Source: Stenotrophomonas bentonitica
Lineage (GTDB): Bacteria > Pseudomonadota > Gammaproteobacteria > Xanthomonadales > Xanthomonadaceae
DNA length: 64,000 nt
Assembly (NCBI RefSeq): GCF_002887735.1
Contig: NZ_PKQP01000003.1
Span: forward strand, 372,001-436,000
Direction of reading: 5' to 3'
The number at the start of each line of letters is the position of its first letter. Position 1 is the first letter of the stretch. The translations under genes were made by a program, and so were the position numbers. Below are positions 1-8,421 of the stretch, in pieces. The notes beneath the pieces are model-generated. The model was not told where the DNA came from. It saw only the letters and a list, made by a program, of their open reading frames with translations, and did no database searches.

Positions 1-176
1 GGTTGCAGATTGCGGCCGAGCAGCGGCTTGAGCTGCACGATCAGGTCGACCGCGTCGATGCTGTCGATGTCCAGGTCGTCGTACAGCCGCGCGGCAGGCG
101 TGATGCGGCTCGGCTCGATCTCAAAGCTGTCCTTGAGGATCTTGACGATGCGCTCGAAAAGTTCGTTCTTGGTCAT
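1..176 (-). CDS. acyl carrier protein (partial, C-terminus outside window)
   Basis: Reading from the ATG at 176 towards the window edge gives 58 residues of a small acidic protein. It contains DLDIDSIDAVDL, the carrier-protein motif whose second Ser (DSID) receives the 4'-phosphopantetheine arm. It lies 20 bases after a second carrier protein gene on the same strand, following an acyltransferase and a ketosynthase-like gene. This arrangement is known from aryl-polyene and xanthomonadin-type pigment clusters, where one or two carrier proteins hold the growing polyene chain. The pigment role is inferred from neighbours; the carrier-protein identity is clear. The C-terminus lies before position 1. 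Confidence 0.9.
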   Translation of the reverse strand, partial: MTKNELFERIVKILKDSFEIEPSRITPAARLYDDLDIDSIDAVDLIVQLKPLLGRNLQ

Positions 177-196
177 GGGTAAATCCTGACGCGCCG

Positions 197-457
197 TTAG
201 GACGGCTGGCGTGCGGCGACAAACTCGCTCAGGGCACGCACGCTGGAGAAATGGCGACGGGTCTCTTCCGAATCGGCTGACAGGCTGACACCGTACTTTT
301 TCTGCAGGGCCAATCCAAGTTCCAGCGCGTCGATCGAATCCAGGCCCAGCCCCTCGACAAACAGGGGGGCGGCGGAATCGATGTCTTCGGGAGTGATGTC
401 TTCCAGTGAAAGCGATGAAATGATCAATTCCTTGATCTCGTGCTCAAGTGCCTGCAC
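197..457 (-). CDS. acyl carrier protein, pigment cluster
   Basis: Phosphopantetheine-binding protein with the motif GLGLDSIDALEL, where the Ser of DSID is the attachment site. The frame opens as far as a TTG at 493, but no ribosome-binding site precedes it. A GTG at 457 has GGAG nine bases upstream, gives 86 residues (the usual carrier-protein size) and reduces the overlap with the upstream acyltransferase to 14 bases, so I prefer it. The tight packing implies translational coupling in one operon with the acyltransferase and ketosynthase-like gene. Two adjacent carrier proteins are typical of aryl-polyene synthases. The specific substrate cannot be read from the sequence. Confidence 0.88.
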   Translation of the reverse strand: MQALEHEIKELIISSLSLEDITPEDIDSAAPLFVEGLGLDSIDALELGLALQKKYGVSLSADSEETRRHFSSVRALSEFVAARQPS

Positions 458-1247
458 GGGTCGGGTCTCCAGCGAAGTCGAAGTAATGGGCAAGATGATC
501 GGTCACACGCCTGGCCGCCAAGGCATCCCCCCTGGGCGCATCGCCGGTCTCGTTCAGAAACGGGGCGATCGGGAGATCCTCCCCGACTTCCAGCTGAACG
601 TGAAATCGCCGTGATGGCACACGATACCATTTCTGGCCCTTGGTCAGGGTCGGCGGGGTGCAGGTGATCCGCACCGGGGTGATGTCCAGCCGGCCCCGCA
701 CCGCGATGTTGGCCGCGCCACGCTGCAGGCGCAGCGGCTGCCCGGACACGGTGCGGGTCCCTTCCGGGAAGATCACCAGGTTGCCGCCGGCCTGGACCGC
801 GGCGATGCAGTCGTCCACCAGCCCGGCCCCATCATCATTGGAGACATAACCGGCGGCACGCACCGGGCCGCGCATGAACGGGTTGCGGGCCACGGCCTGC
901 TTGACCACGCAGTCGGCATTGGGCAGCTGGGCGATCAGCAGCACCACATCGATCAGGGTCGGATGGTTGGCCAGGATCAGCAGGCCGTTGCGCTGCAGGC
1001 GCTCGCCCCCGCGGATCTCGTAGGTCATCAGCCCCAGCCGGCGCATCAGGCCGACGTGGGTGGCGAAACCGGCTTGGACCAGGCGCCGCGCCAGCACGCG
1101 CCGGCGGACCGGGTCGCGGACCAGCAACAGGGACAGGAACAGCATCCCGCCCAGGACCAGCCCGCCGATCCCGAAGGCGGCAAAGCTCAGCCCCGTGCCC
1201 AGCACCCGCCAAGCACGGTTGATCCGGGCCGGCCAGCGCTCAGCCAT
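444..1247 (-). CDS. lysophospholipid acyltransferase family protein, pigment cluster
   Basis: A 267-residue protein of the PlsC/LPLAT family. An N-terminal membrane segment (about residues 18-44) is followed by the acceptor motif NHPTLID (about 94-100), which is the family H(X)4D box, and by the glycerol-phosphate-type motif FPEGTR (160-165). Members in xanthomonadin/aryl-polyene clusters are thought to transfer the polyene from its carrier protein to a lipid-like acceptor in the membrane. The ATG at 1247 overlaps the end of the ketosynthase-like gene by 8 bases. The frame opens further upstream, but that stretch is antisense-like shadow sequence covered by the preceding gene. Confidence 0.88.
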   Translation of the reverse strand: MAERWPARINRAWRVLGTGLSFAAFGIGGLVLGGMLFLSLLLVRDPVRRRVLARRLVQAGFATHVGLMRRLGLMTYEIRGGERLQRNGLLILANHPTLIDVVLLIAQLPNADCVVKQAVARNPFMRGPVRAAGYVSNDDGAGLVDDCIAAVQAGGNLVIFPEGTRTVSGQPLRLQRGAANIAVRGRLDITPVRITCTPPTLTKGQKWYRVPSRRFHVQLEVGEDLPIAPFLNETGDAPRGDALAARRVTDHLAHYFDFAGDPTRAGT

Positions 1248-1974
1248 GGCGTTGCCAGCTCCAGTGCTGGCCGTCGGCCTCCAGGCCCAGCGAAGGCGAC
1301 CCCGCCAGCAGGAAGCGCAGCGCTTCAAGGCCATGCGGCAGACCGTCGGAGGGACGATCCCCGCCGCCGGCACCCCAGCCCAGCGACAGTCGGGTGCCCG
1401 GGCCGCTGGCCGGCCCGAGCCGCCAGCACCACGCGAAGAAGGGGTCGGGCTCGTCGGCGAAGCCGACATAGATCGGCGGCAACGGCGATTCGTACACCAC
1501 CAGCCGCACCTCCGGCGCACCATCGGCGAGCAGCCCGAAGGCCTCCACGCAGGCCGTTTCCACCGTGGCCCGGGCGGCCGCGAGGGCCAGATAGTTGCCC
1601 CGCTGGCCGCGGGCGATCGAGTACAGCGCTGCGATCGCGTTGTGCACCGACAGGCCGAAGCCGGTCGGCGACATCGGCTGGTCCGCACTCAGGGTGTTGA
1701 GCAGCTCCATCGAACGGGCCACGTCGCCGTGCCGCGAGGCGAACACCAGCGGCACCCGGCCACCGTCGTCGGGCTGCTCGCACCAGCAGGCGGTCTGGAT
1801 CGCCATGCGTCCGAGCCGCTCGATGCGACGTCGCTGCATGGCGGGCACTTCGGACAACGCGGGGGTGTCCTCACCGGTGGGCAGCCAGGGGGCCTTCGCC
1901 CACGCCTGCCACTGCGCGTGGGTGGTGATGCCCGGCGCCCACGCCGCCCAATCGATTACAGAAAACTCAATCAT
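1240..1974 (-). CDS. beta-ketoacyl synthase-like protein (chain-length-factor type)
   Basis: A 244-residue protein resembling the short ketosynthase-like N-terminal family (Ketoacyl-synt_2) found in aryl-polyene clusters. It carries the conserved SPTGFGLSVHNA segment followed by an Ala-rich helix, AALYSIARGQRGNYLALAAA. It is far shorter than a full ketosynthase, and I see no typical active-site Cys context (TACSS-like), so it probably acts as a chain-length factor or partner rather than as a catalytic synthase. The start is the ATG at 1974 (MIEFSVIDW), which fits the family N-terminus. The 15 residues of open frame before it overlap the divergent intergenic region. It heads the operon running left through the acyltransferase and two carrier proteins. 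Confidence 0.82.
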   Translation of the reverse strand: MIEFSVIDWAAWAPGITTHAQWQAWAKAPWLPTGEDTPALSEVPAMQRRRIERLGRMAIQTACWCEQPDDGGRVPLVFASRHGDVARSMELLNTLSADQPMSPTGFGLSVHNAIAALYSIARGQRGNYLALAAARATVETACVEAFGLLADGAPEVRLVVYESPLPPIYVGFADEPDPFFAWCWRLGPASGPGTRLSLGWGAGGGDRPSDGLPHGLEALRFLLAGSPSLGLEADGQHWSWQRHG

Positions 1975-2100
1975 TCCCGCCAACATGATGGATGGGTACC
2001 AGGAGAAGGCCGTCGACATCGCCTGGCACCGGTGGCGGCGCCGGGAAAGGAGCGCACGCTATCATGACACTCTCGGCACTGGCTGCATTCACATTCTGAA
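1975..2100. promoter_or_regulatory. divergent intergenic region, pigment operon / xanB2
   Basis: This 126-base gap separates two outward-reading genes, so it must hold the promoters of both the ketosynthase-like operon and the chorismatase gene. I see no clear -35/-10 pair on either strand and no strong Shine-Dalgarno ahead of the ATG at 2101. Confidence 0.45.
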
Positions 2101-3123
2101 ATGAGCAACACGATCGACAACGCAACGGCCCCGGCAGTCGCTTCCCCTTCCTCCGGACCCGCGTTGTTCCGTGTCGCGTACGTCCCGGCCACGCAGCGCG
2201 AGGCGGCACTGGCCGACCCGCGCACACTGGCCGTGTTCGGCTTCGGCCTTCCCCGCGCCACGCTGGACGACCCGCGCTGGCTGCAGGTGCCGCTGGCCGA
2301 ACAGGGCCCGGCGCAGATCGAGGTCTGGCGCAGCGGCACGCCGGTCGAACACGGGGTCACCGACGGGGTGCGCTGGTCGCACAACGACAGCCTGCTGTTC
2401 GGGGTGCTGGAGATCGAGGAGACCGACAGCGATATCGAATCGGCTGCGGCCGAGGCCTACGCGCGGATGAGCGCGTTCCTGTCGCGGTGCGGCTATCCGC
2501 ACCTGCTGCGGACCTGGAACTATCTTGATGCCGTGACCGAGGGCGACGGTGACCAGGAACGTTATCGGCGCTTCTGCGTGGGACGCGTCCGTGGCCTGCG
2601 CGAGCTGGACGAGGCCGCGCTGCCGGCGGCGACCTGCATCGGCCGTTTCGATGGCGAGCGCCGTCTGCAGGTGTATTGGCTGGCCGCGCGTGAACCGGGC
2701 CAGCCGCTGGAGAATCCGCGCCAGGTGAGCGCGTTCCGGTATCCGCGCCAGTACGGGCCGCAGTCGCCCAGTTTTTCGCGTGCGCTGCTGCCGCCGCTGG
2801 CGACGGGCCTGCCGCTGCTGCAGTCGGGGACGGCGGCGATCGTGGGCCATGTGTCGCAGCACACGGGGGCGGTGGATGAGCAGTTGCGCGAGACGCTGAC
2901 GAATCTGCAGAGCCTGGTGGATACGGCGCGCGGCCAGCGGCCGTCGTTGTCACCGGTACTGGGTTCGGGCTCGGTGCTCAAGGTGTATGTGCGCCGGGCG
3001 GAGGATATGGGCCCGGTGGCGGTGCAGATGGCGGCGCTGCCGACGGCACCGCCGTTCGTGGTGCTGCATGCGGAGGTATGCCGCGCGGAGCTGCTGGTGG
3101 AGATCGAGGGACTGCACGGCTGA
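2101..3123 (+). CDS. xanB2: chorismatase, FkbO/Hyg5 family (XanB2-like)
   Basis: A 340-residue protein of the chorismatase family, formerly labelled pteridine-dependent dioxygenase-like. In xanthomonads the homologue XanB2 cleaves chorismate to pyruvate and 3- and 4-hydroxybenzoate. The 3-isomer primes xanthomonadin and the 4-isomer can feed ubiquinone. The C-terminal active-site stretch VCRAELLVEIEGLHG is present, with Cys327 and Glu334. A Cys at this place is the hallmark of the hydroxybenzoate-forming (Hyg5/XanB2) class rather than the FkbO class, as I recall from the family literature. It is divergent from the ketosynthase/carrier-protein operon, which supports a pigment precursor role. 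No signal peptide is present, so it should be cytoplasmic. Confidence 0.85.
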   Translation: MSNTIDNATAPAVASPSSGPALFRVAYVPATQREAALADPRTLAVFGFGLPRATLDDPRWLQVPLAEQGPAQIEVWRSGTPVEHGVTDGVRWSHNDSLLFGVLEIEETDSDIESAAAEAYARMSAFLSRCGYPHLLRTWNYLDAVTEGDGDQERYRRFCVGRVRGLRELDEAALPAATCIGRFDGERRLQVYWLAAREPGQPLENPRQVSAFRYPRQYGPQSPSFSRALLPPLATGLPLLQSGTAAIVGHVSQHTGAVDEQLRETLTNLQSLVDTARGQRPSLSPVLGSGSVLKVYVRRAEDMGPVAVQMAALPTAPPFVVLHAEVCRAELLVEIEGLHG

Positions 3124-3184
3124 GCCGAACGCCGTGATGTGCCGGTCGTGCCTGATCGGGGTCGGCGTGGGTGGCGTGCTGCCC

Positions 3185-3208
3185 GTAGAGCCGACCGTCG
3201 GTCGGCTG
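3185..3208 (+). repeat. GTAG-headed REP palindrome (SMAG-like)
   Basis: The tetranucleotide GTAG is followed by the perfect 9+1+9 palindrome AGCCGACCG-T-CGGTCGGCT. It sits 62 bases after xanB2 and downstream of the convergent cydB, so it may serve as a transcript end. The rest of 3124-3315 shows no gene. A second short palindrome-like stretch (CCCCCATGGATGGG) occurs at about 3237. Confidence 0.8.
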
Positions 3209-3315
3209 CTCTTCGCCATCGCTCGCACCCGTCGAGCCCCCATGGATGGGTTTACGTCGCGTCCGGGCAGGGTCTGACCGCCCTCGCCCACGCGCAGCAG
3301 GGAAGCGCCAGCCGC

Positions 3316-4329
3316 TTAGTGATACCCCACATCCGCCCGCACCTTGCCGCGGAACACCCGGTACGACCACGCCGTATAGCCCAGGATCACCGGCAGCAGG
3401 ATCACCAGCCCGACCAGGCTGAAGCTCAGCGACGAGGCCGGCGCGGCCGCCTGCCACAACGTCATGCTGGGGGGCAGCAGGTACGGCCACATGCCCAGTA
3501 CCAGGCCGATGAAGCCCAGCACGAACAGGCCCAGCGTCAACAGGAACGGCGGCAGATCGCGCTTGGGGTGCATCGCGCTGCGCCACAGCGCCGTGGCGAC
3601 CGCCAAGGTCAGCAACGGCACCGGCGAGAGCCACCAGAAGTTGCCATCGCTGAACCAGCGCGCCATCAGGCGCGAATCCAGGAACGGCAGCCACGCGCTG
3701 ACCAGGCCCATGAACACGATCACGGCGACCACCAGCGGGCGGGTCAAGGTGCGCGCGAAGGTCTGCTCGCGGCCCTCGGTCTTGAGGATCAGCCAGGTGC
3801 TGCCCAGCAGCGCGTAACCGAACACCACGGCAGCGCCGGTCAGCATCGAGAACGGGCTGAACCAGCTGAAGGCGCCGCCCACGTAACGGCCATCCACGAC
3901 CTGAAGGCCCTGCACGAGCGCGCCAAGGATCACGCCCTGCGCGAACGCGGCCAGCAGCGAACCCAGGCCGAACGCCACGCTCCACAGCTTGCGCGAGCGG
4001 TGTGCCTTGAAGCGGAATTCGAAGGCCACGCCGCGGAACACCAGCGCCACCACCAGCAGCAGCACCGGCAGGTACAGCGCGGACAGCAGCGCGGCGTACG
4101 CCTTCGGGAAGGCCGCCATCAACCCGGCCCCGCCCAGCACGAGCCAGGTTTCGTTGCCGTCCCAGATCGGCGCGGCGGTGTTCATCATGATGTCGAGCTG
4201 TTCTTCATCCTCGGCCATCGGCGCCAGGATGCCGATGCCGAGCACGAAGCCATCCAGCACCACGTACATCAGCACGCCGAAGCCGATCACCGCGAACCAT
4301 GCCACGGGCAACCAGGTGGTCATCTCCAT
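3316..4329 (-). CDS. cydB: cytochrome bd-type ubiquinol oxidase subunit II
   Basis: A 337-residue polytopic membrane protein with the subunit II signature at the N-terminus (VLDGFVLGIGIL, then PIWDGNETWLV at about residues 55-65). With CydA it forms the bd-family terminal oxidase, which oxidises ubiquinol and reduces oxygen without pumping protons. The ATG at 4329 is preceded by GGAGGA at eight bases. The cydA stop lies one base upstream (TGAGATG), so the two genes are translationally coupled. An internal ATG at 4323 is possible but has poorer spacing. I saw no small third-subunit ORF downstream. Confidence 0.95.
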   Translation of the reverse strand: MEMTTWLPVAWFAVIGFGVLMYVVLDGFVLGIGILAPMAEDEEQLDIMMNTAAPIWDGNETWLVLGGAGLMAAFPKAYAALLSALYLPVLLLVVALVFRGVAFEFRFKAHRSRKLWSVAFGLGSLLAAFAQGVILGALVQGLQVVDGRYVGGAFSWFSPFSMLTGAAVVFGYALLGSTWLILKTEGREQTFARTLTRPLVVAVIVFMGLVSAWLPFLDSRLMARWFSDGNFWWLSPVPLLTLAVATALWRSAMHPKRDLPPFLLTLGLFVLGFIGLVLGMWPYLLPPSMTLWQAAAPASSLSFSLVGLVILLPVILGYTAWSYRVFRGKVRADVGYH

Positions 4330-4330
4330 C

Positions 4331-5728
4331 TCAGCGCTCCTCCAGCGGTTCATCGGCACCGGACAGCGGCCGCGCCGGGGTGTGGCTGCCGGCATCCAGC
4401 TTCGGTGCCGGCTCATGCGGCTTGGGACCGGTGCGGATGATCTTCACCAGGTACCAGATGCCCCAGCCGAACACGAACGCATAGCCCACGATGTACACAC
4501 CGAGCGACAACGCCGTCATCCACGCACTCTGCGGGCCGACTGCATCGGCCGTGCGCAGCACGCCATAGACCACCCACGGTTGCCGGCCCATCTCGGTCAC
4601 GAACCAGCCGGAGATCAGCGCGATGAAGCCGCTGGGCAGCATCCAGTTCCAGCCGCGGATCAACCAGCGCGACTGCAACAGTTTGCCGCGCCACCACTGG
4701 AACGCCGAGACCCAGGCCAGCAGCAGCATCAACGTGCCCAGCCCGACCATCACCCGGAACGCGAAGAACACCGGCACCACCGGCGGCCGATCGCTGGCAG
4801 GCACCGAGGTCAGCGGATCGAAGGTGCCGTCCAGCGAATGGGTGAGGATCAGGCTGCCCAGGCGCGGAATCGCGATCTCGTAGTCATTGCGCTCGGCCTT
4901 CTCGTTGGGCACGGCGAACACCACCAGCGGCACGCCCTTGCCCTCGCCTTCGGAATGCCAGTGCGCTTCCACCGCCGCGATCTTCATCGGCTGGTGCTTC
5001 AACGTGTTCAGGCCATGCATGTCGCCGACGAAGATCTGTACCGGCACCGTCAGCGCGGCGAAGCCCACCGCGGCCAGCAGCATCTTGCGACCGGCCTCGC
5101 GGTGCACGTCCTTGCGCAGGTACCACGCCCCCACGCCGCCGATCACGAAGCAGGTGGTGATGAACGAGCCCAGCGCCATGTGCGCCAAGCGGTAGGGGAA
5201 GGACGGATTGAACACCACTTGCCACCAGTTCTGCGGGTGCACGATGCCGTCGATGATGTCGTAGCCGGCCGGCGTCTGCAGCCAACTGTTGGAGGACAGG
5301 ATCCAGAACGTGGAGACCAGCGTGCCCAGCGCCACCATGCAGGTGGAGAAGAAATGCAGCCGCGGCGAGACCTTGCCCCAGCCGAACATCATCACGCCCA
5401 GGAAGCTGGCCTCCAGGAAGAACGCGGTGAGCACTTCATAGGTGAGCAGCGGCCCGATCACGGTACCGGCGACCTCGCTCAGCCGCGGCCAGTTGGTCCC
5501 GAACTGGAAGGCCATGACGATGCCGCTGACCACGCCCATGCCGAAGGACACGGCGAAGATCTTCTGCCAGAAGAAATACAGCTCGCGCCAGACCGGATTG
5601 CCGGTGCGCAGCCAGCGCGATTCGACAAAGGCCAGCCAGCTGGCCGTGCCGATCGTGAAGGCCGGGAACAGCACGTGGAAACTGATGACGAACCCGAACT
5701 GGATCCGGGACAACAACAACGCGTCCAA
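4331..5728 (-). CDS. cydA: cytochrome bd-type ubiquinol oxidase subunit I (short Q-loop, CIO-like)
   Basis: A 465-residue haem-bearing subunit. The N-terminal ISFHVLFPAF holds the first haem His, RLAHMALGSF the second, and GWFVTEMGRQPW the Met ligand and the conserved GRQPW. The quinol-binding loop (from GDMHGL through KHQPMKIAAVEAHW to PVFFAFRVM) is short, as in the cyanide-insensitive CioA group. The start is a TTG at 5728 (LDALLLSRIQFGF) with GGAGG about six bases ahead. No ATG fits, and the long open frame upstream is shadow sequence running through an inverted repeat. The weak start codon may limit translation. It is the first gene of the cydAB operon. Confidence 0.93.
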   Translation of the reverse strand: MDALLLSRIQFGFVISFHVLFPAFTIGTASWLAFVESRWLRTGNPVWRELYFFWQKIFAVSFGMGVVSGIVMAFQFGTNWPRLSEVAGTVIGPLLTYEVLTAFFLEASFLGVMMFGWGKVSPRLHFFSTCMVALGTLVSTFWILSSNSWLQTPAGYDIIDGIVHPQNWWQVVFNPSFPYRLAHMALGSFITTCFVIGGVGAWYLRKDVHREAGRKMLLAAVGFAALTVPVQIFVGDMHGLNTLKHQPMKIAAVEAHWHSEGEGKGVPLVVFAVPNEKAERNDYEIAIPRLGSLILTHSLDGTFDPLTSVPASDRPPVVPVFFAFRVMVGLGTLMLLLAWVSAFQWWRGKLLQSRWLIRGWNWMLPSGFIALISGWFVTEMGRQPWVVYGVLRTADAVGPQSAWMTALSLGVYIVGYAFVFGWGIWYLVKIIRTGPKPHEPAPKLDAGSHTPARPLSGADEPLEER

Positions 5729-5826
5729 GAGACGCCTCCGACTGGCTTCTGGAATCCGCACCAGTCTGGGCCTGTATCCGTGAAAGGCACATGCGACCCG
5801 GTGACGCGCTGCTTCACTTTGTCGCA

Positions 5827-5948
5827 GGTGGGTCGGGCGCTGGGCCCCCATACCCTTGGAGGCGAAATAAAGGGGGAGGGGGCGGCCGCAGGCCGACGCC
5901 GGAGGACATTCGCCGGAACGGGTATGGGGGCCCAGCGCCCGACCCACC
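5827..5948. repeat. 122-bp inverted-repeat element between cydA and a divergent peptidase gene
   Basis: Arms 5827-5855 and 5920-5948 are perfect 29-base reverse complements (GGTGGGTCGGGCGCTGGGCC and onwards). After five mismatched bases the pairing resumes at 5861-5866/5909-5914 (GGCGAA/TTCGCC), so the arms extend to about 40 bases around a GC-rich centre. It lies in the 319-base region between two outward-reading genes, which is unusual for a terminator. It has no GTAG head and differs from the REPs elsewhere in the window. I could not find a second copy in the window. Confidence 0.85.
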
Positions 5949-6047
5949 GGCCGTCGCTCATGAGCGCACGCCCATGACCTGTGGCCCCTTCCCGCGGCCC
6001 TTGCGGCTGCTACGCTTGGCGGGTTTTCCTCATTGGTGCCGCCCGCA

Positions 6048-8414
6048 ATGCCCAGAACGCTGCCTTTGTCCCTGCTGCTGCTCGCCGCCCTTGGCGGCGC
6101 TGCCCATGCGGCGCCGACGCCGATCACCATCGAGCAGGCCATGGCCGACCCGGACTGGATCGGCCCCCCGGTCGAAAGCGCGTGGTGGTCCTGGAACAGC
6201 CAGCAGGTCGAGTACCAGCTCAAGCGCACCGGCAGCCCGGTGCGCGATACCTTCCGCCAGCCGGTCGCCGGTGGCGTGGCTGCGCAGGTCGGCGATGACC
6301 AGCGTGGCACCCTGGATGTGGACAGCCCGGTCTACGACAGCGCGCGCCAGCGCTCGGCGTTCGTGCGCAATGGCGATGTGTTCGTGCGTGACCTGCGCAG
6401 TGGCGCGCTGACCCAGCTGACCCGCAGCACGGAAAAGTCCGGCGCGGTCAATTTCGCCCGCGATGGCGGCGTGATCTGGCGTACCGGCCAGAACTGGTTC
6501 CATTGGACCGCCGCCGCCGGCGTGCAGCAGGTGGCCAGCCTGAAGGCCGAGAAGAACCCGGACGATGCGCCCAAGGCCGACACCCTGCGTGAGCAGCAGC
6601 TGCGCACCCTGGCCACGCTGCGCAACGACCGCGCCCAGCGCGAGGCGCTCAAGGCGCAGGAAGCCAGCTGGCGCCGTGCCGACGGCACCCGTGCACCGGG
6701 CCCGGTGTATCTGGGCGCCGACGTGGAGATCGTCGACAGCGTGCTCTCGCCCGATGCGCGCACCCTGATCGTGGTCACCAAGCCGAAGAGCTTCGATGAA
6801 GGCCGCGGCGGCAAGATGCCCAAATACGTGACCGAATCGGGTTACGAAGAATTCGAAGAGACCCGCACCCGCGTGGGCCGCAACGACCCGGAGCCGAACG
6901 CGCTGTGGCTGGTCGATGCCGTCGCCGGCACGGTCAAGCCGCTGTCGCTGGACGGCCTGCCGGGCATCGCCACCGACCCGCTGGCCGCGCTGCGCAAGGC
7001 CGCCGGCAAGGACGCCCTGAAGGGCAACCGCCCGGTGGAAGTACTCGGTGGCCCCGGCGCGCCCGGCATCCGCTGGAGCGCCGATGGCCAGCAGGCCGCG
7101 ATCATGCTGCGCGCCAACGACAACAAGGACCGCTGGATCGCCAGCGTGACCCCGGCCAGCGCCAAGCTGGAGACGCGTCATCGCCTGACCGACAGCGCCT
7201 GGATCAACTGGAGCTTCAACGATTTCGGCTGGTCCAACGACAACCGCACGCTGTGGCTGCTGTCCGAAGAATCCGGCTATTCGCACCTGTATACCCAGCA
7301 GGGCACGGCCAAGCCTCAGGCACTGACCGGCGGCAAGTGGGAAAGCTCGATGCCGGTGCCCAGCGCCGACGGCCGCGGCTTCTACTTCCTGTGCAACCAG
7401 CAGTCGCCGGGCGACTACGAAGTGTGCGCGGTCGACACCGCCAGCAAGCAGGTGCGTGAGCTGACCTCGCTCAACGGCGTGGAAGACTTCTCGCTGTCCC
7501 CGGATGGCCAGCAGCTGCTGGTGCGTTACTCCGGCGCCTACCTGCCGACCCAGCTGGCCGTGGTGCCCGCTGCCGGTGGCCAGGCCAAGGTGCTGACCGA
7601 CACCCGCACGGCCGAGTTCAAGGCGCGCGAGTGGATCCAGCCCAAGCTGGTACAGGTGCCGTCCAAGCACGGCGCGGGCGTGGTCTGGGCCAAGTACTAC
7701 GGACCGGAGACCTTCGAGCCGGGCAAGCAGTACCCGATCGCCATGTTCGTGCACGGCGCCGGCTATCTGCAGAACGTGCACCAGCAGTACCCGGCCTACT
7801 TCCGTGAGCAGATGTTCCACAACCTGCTGGTGCAGAAGGGCTACGTGGTGCTGGACATGGATTACCGCGGCAGCGCCGGCTACGGCCGCGACTGGCGCAC
7901 GGCGATCTACCGCAACATGGGCCACCCGGAACTGGAAGACTACAAGGACGGTCTGGACTGGCTGGTGGCCACCAAGCAGGGCGACCGCGACCACGCCGGC
8001 ATCTACGGCGGCTCCTACGGCGGCTTCATGACCTTCATGGCGCTGTTCCGCTCGCCGGGCACGTTCAAGGCCGGTGCCGCGCTGCGCCCGGTGGTCGACT
8101 GGCACCAGTACAACCACGGCTACACCGCCAACATCCTCAATACCCCGGACATCGACCCGGAGGCGTACCGCAAATCGTCGCCGATCGAGTACGCCGACGG
8201 GCTGCAGGACCACCTGCTGATCGCGCACGGGATGATGGATGACAACGTGTTCTTCCAGGATTCGGTCAACCTCACCCAGAAGCTGATCGAACTGCACAAG
8301 GACAACTGGTCGATCGCGCCGTACCCGCTGGAACGCCACGGCTATGTGCGTGCCGATTCCTGGCTGGACCAGTACAAGCGCATCCTCAAGCTGTTCGAAG
8401 AGAACCTGAAGTAA
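6048..8414 (+). CDS. secreted S9 family prolyl oligopeptidase / dipeptidyl-peptidase IV-like
   Basis: A 788-residue exported serine peptidase. Residues 1-21 form a signal peptide ending AAHA. The middle is a beta-propeller (DPP IV N-terminal type), and the C-terminal 250 residues are the alpha/beta-hydrolase catalytic domain. The nucleophile Ser is in GIYGGSYGGF, the Asp is in HGMMDDNV and the His is in ERHGY near the C-terminus. The expected role is removal of N-terminal dipeptides, often Xaa-Pro, from peptides in the periplasm or outside the cell. The ATG at 6048 was chosen because it gives the signal peptide; TTG at 6033 is in frame but less likely. No strong ribosome-binding site is visible. 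Confidence 0.9.
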   Translation: MPRTLPLSLLLLAALGGAAHAAPTPITIEQAMADPDWIGPPVESAWWSWNSQQVEYQLKRTGSPVRDTFRQPVAGGVAAQVGDDQRGTLDVDSPVYDSARQRSAFVRNGDVFVRDLRSGALTQLTRSTEKSGAVNFARDGGVIWRTGQNWFHWTAAAGVQQVASLKAEKNPDDAPKADTLREQQLRTLATLRNDRAQREALKAQEASWRRADGTRAPGPVYLGADVEIVDSVLSPDARTLIVVTKPKSFDEGRGGKMPKYVTESGYEEFEETRTRVGRNDPEPNALWLVDAVAGTVKPLSLDGLPGIATDPLAALRKAAGKDALKGNRPVEVLGGPGAPGIRWSADGQQAAIMLRANDNKDRWIASVTPASAKLETRHRLTDSAWINWSFNDFGWSNDNRTLWLLSEESGYSHLYTQQGTAKPQALTGGKWESSMPVPSADGRGFYFLCNQQSPGDYEVCAVDTASKQVRELTSLNGVEDFSLSPDGQQLLVRYSGAYLPTQLAVVPAAGGQAKVLTDTRTAEFKAREWIQPKLVQVPSKHGAGVVWAKYYGPETFEPGKQYPIAMFVHGAGYLQNVHQQYPAYFREQMFHNLLVQKGYVVLDMDYRGSAGYGRDWRTAIYRNMGHPELEDYKDGLDWLVATKQGDRDHAGIYGGSYGGFMTFMALFRSPGTFKAGAALRPVVDWHQYNHGYTANILNTPDIDPEAYRKSSPIEYADGLQDHLLIAHGMMDDNVFFQDSVNLTQKLIELHKDNWSIAPYPLERHGYVRADSWLDQYKRILKLFEENLK

Positions 8415-8421
8415 TCCAGCG

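Noticed and set aside
458-493. TTG 493 as start of the carrier-protein gene
   Set aside because: No Shine-Dalgarno and a 50-base overlap with the acyltransferase gene; the GTG at 457 has both a site and the family length.
2950-3291. 113-residue minus-strand ORF after xanB2
   Set aside because: It overlaps the xanB2 3' end in antisense and reads through a REP palindrome.
5827-5948. attC-like site or Rho-independent terminator for the long inverted repeat
   Set aside because: No integrase or cassette genes nearby and no attC core sites; no T-run follows either arm, and the flanking genes diverge.
4331-6310. Long cydA frame starting at 6310
   Set aside because: The added 190 residues run through the inverted repeat and the divergent gene; the real start is the TTG at 5728 with a good ribosome-binding site.
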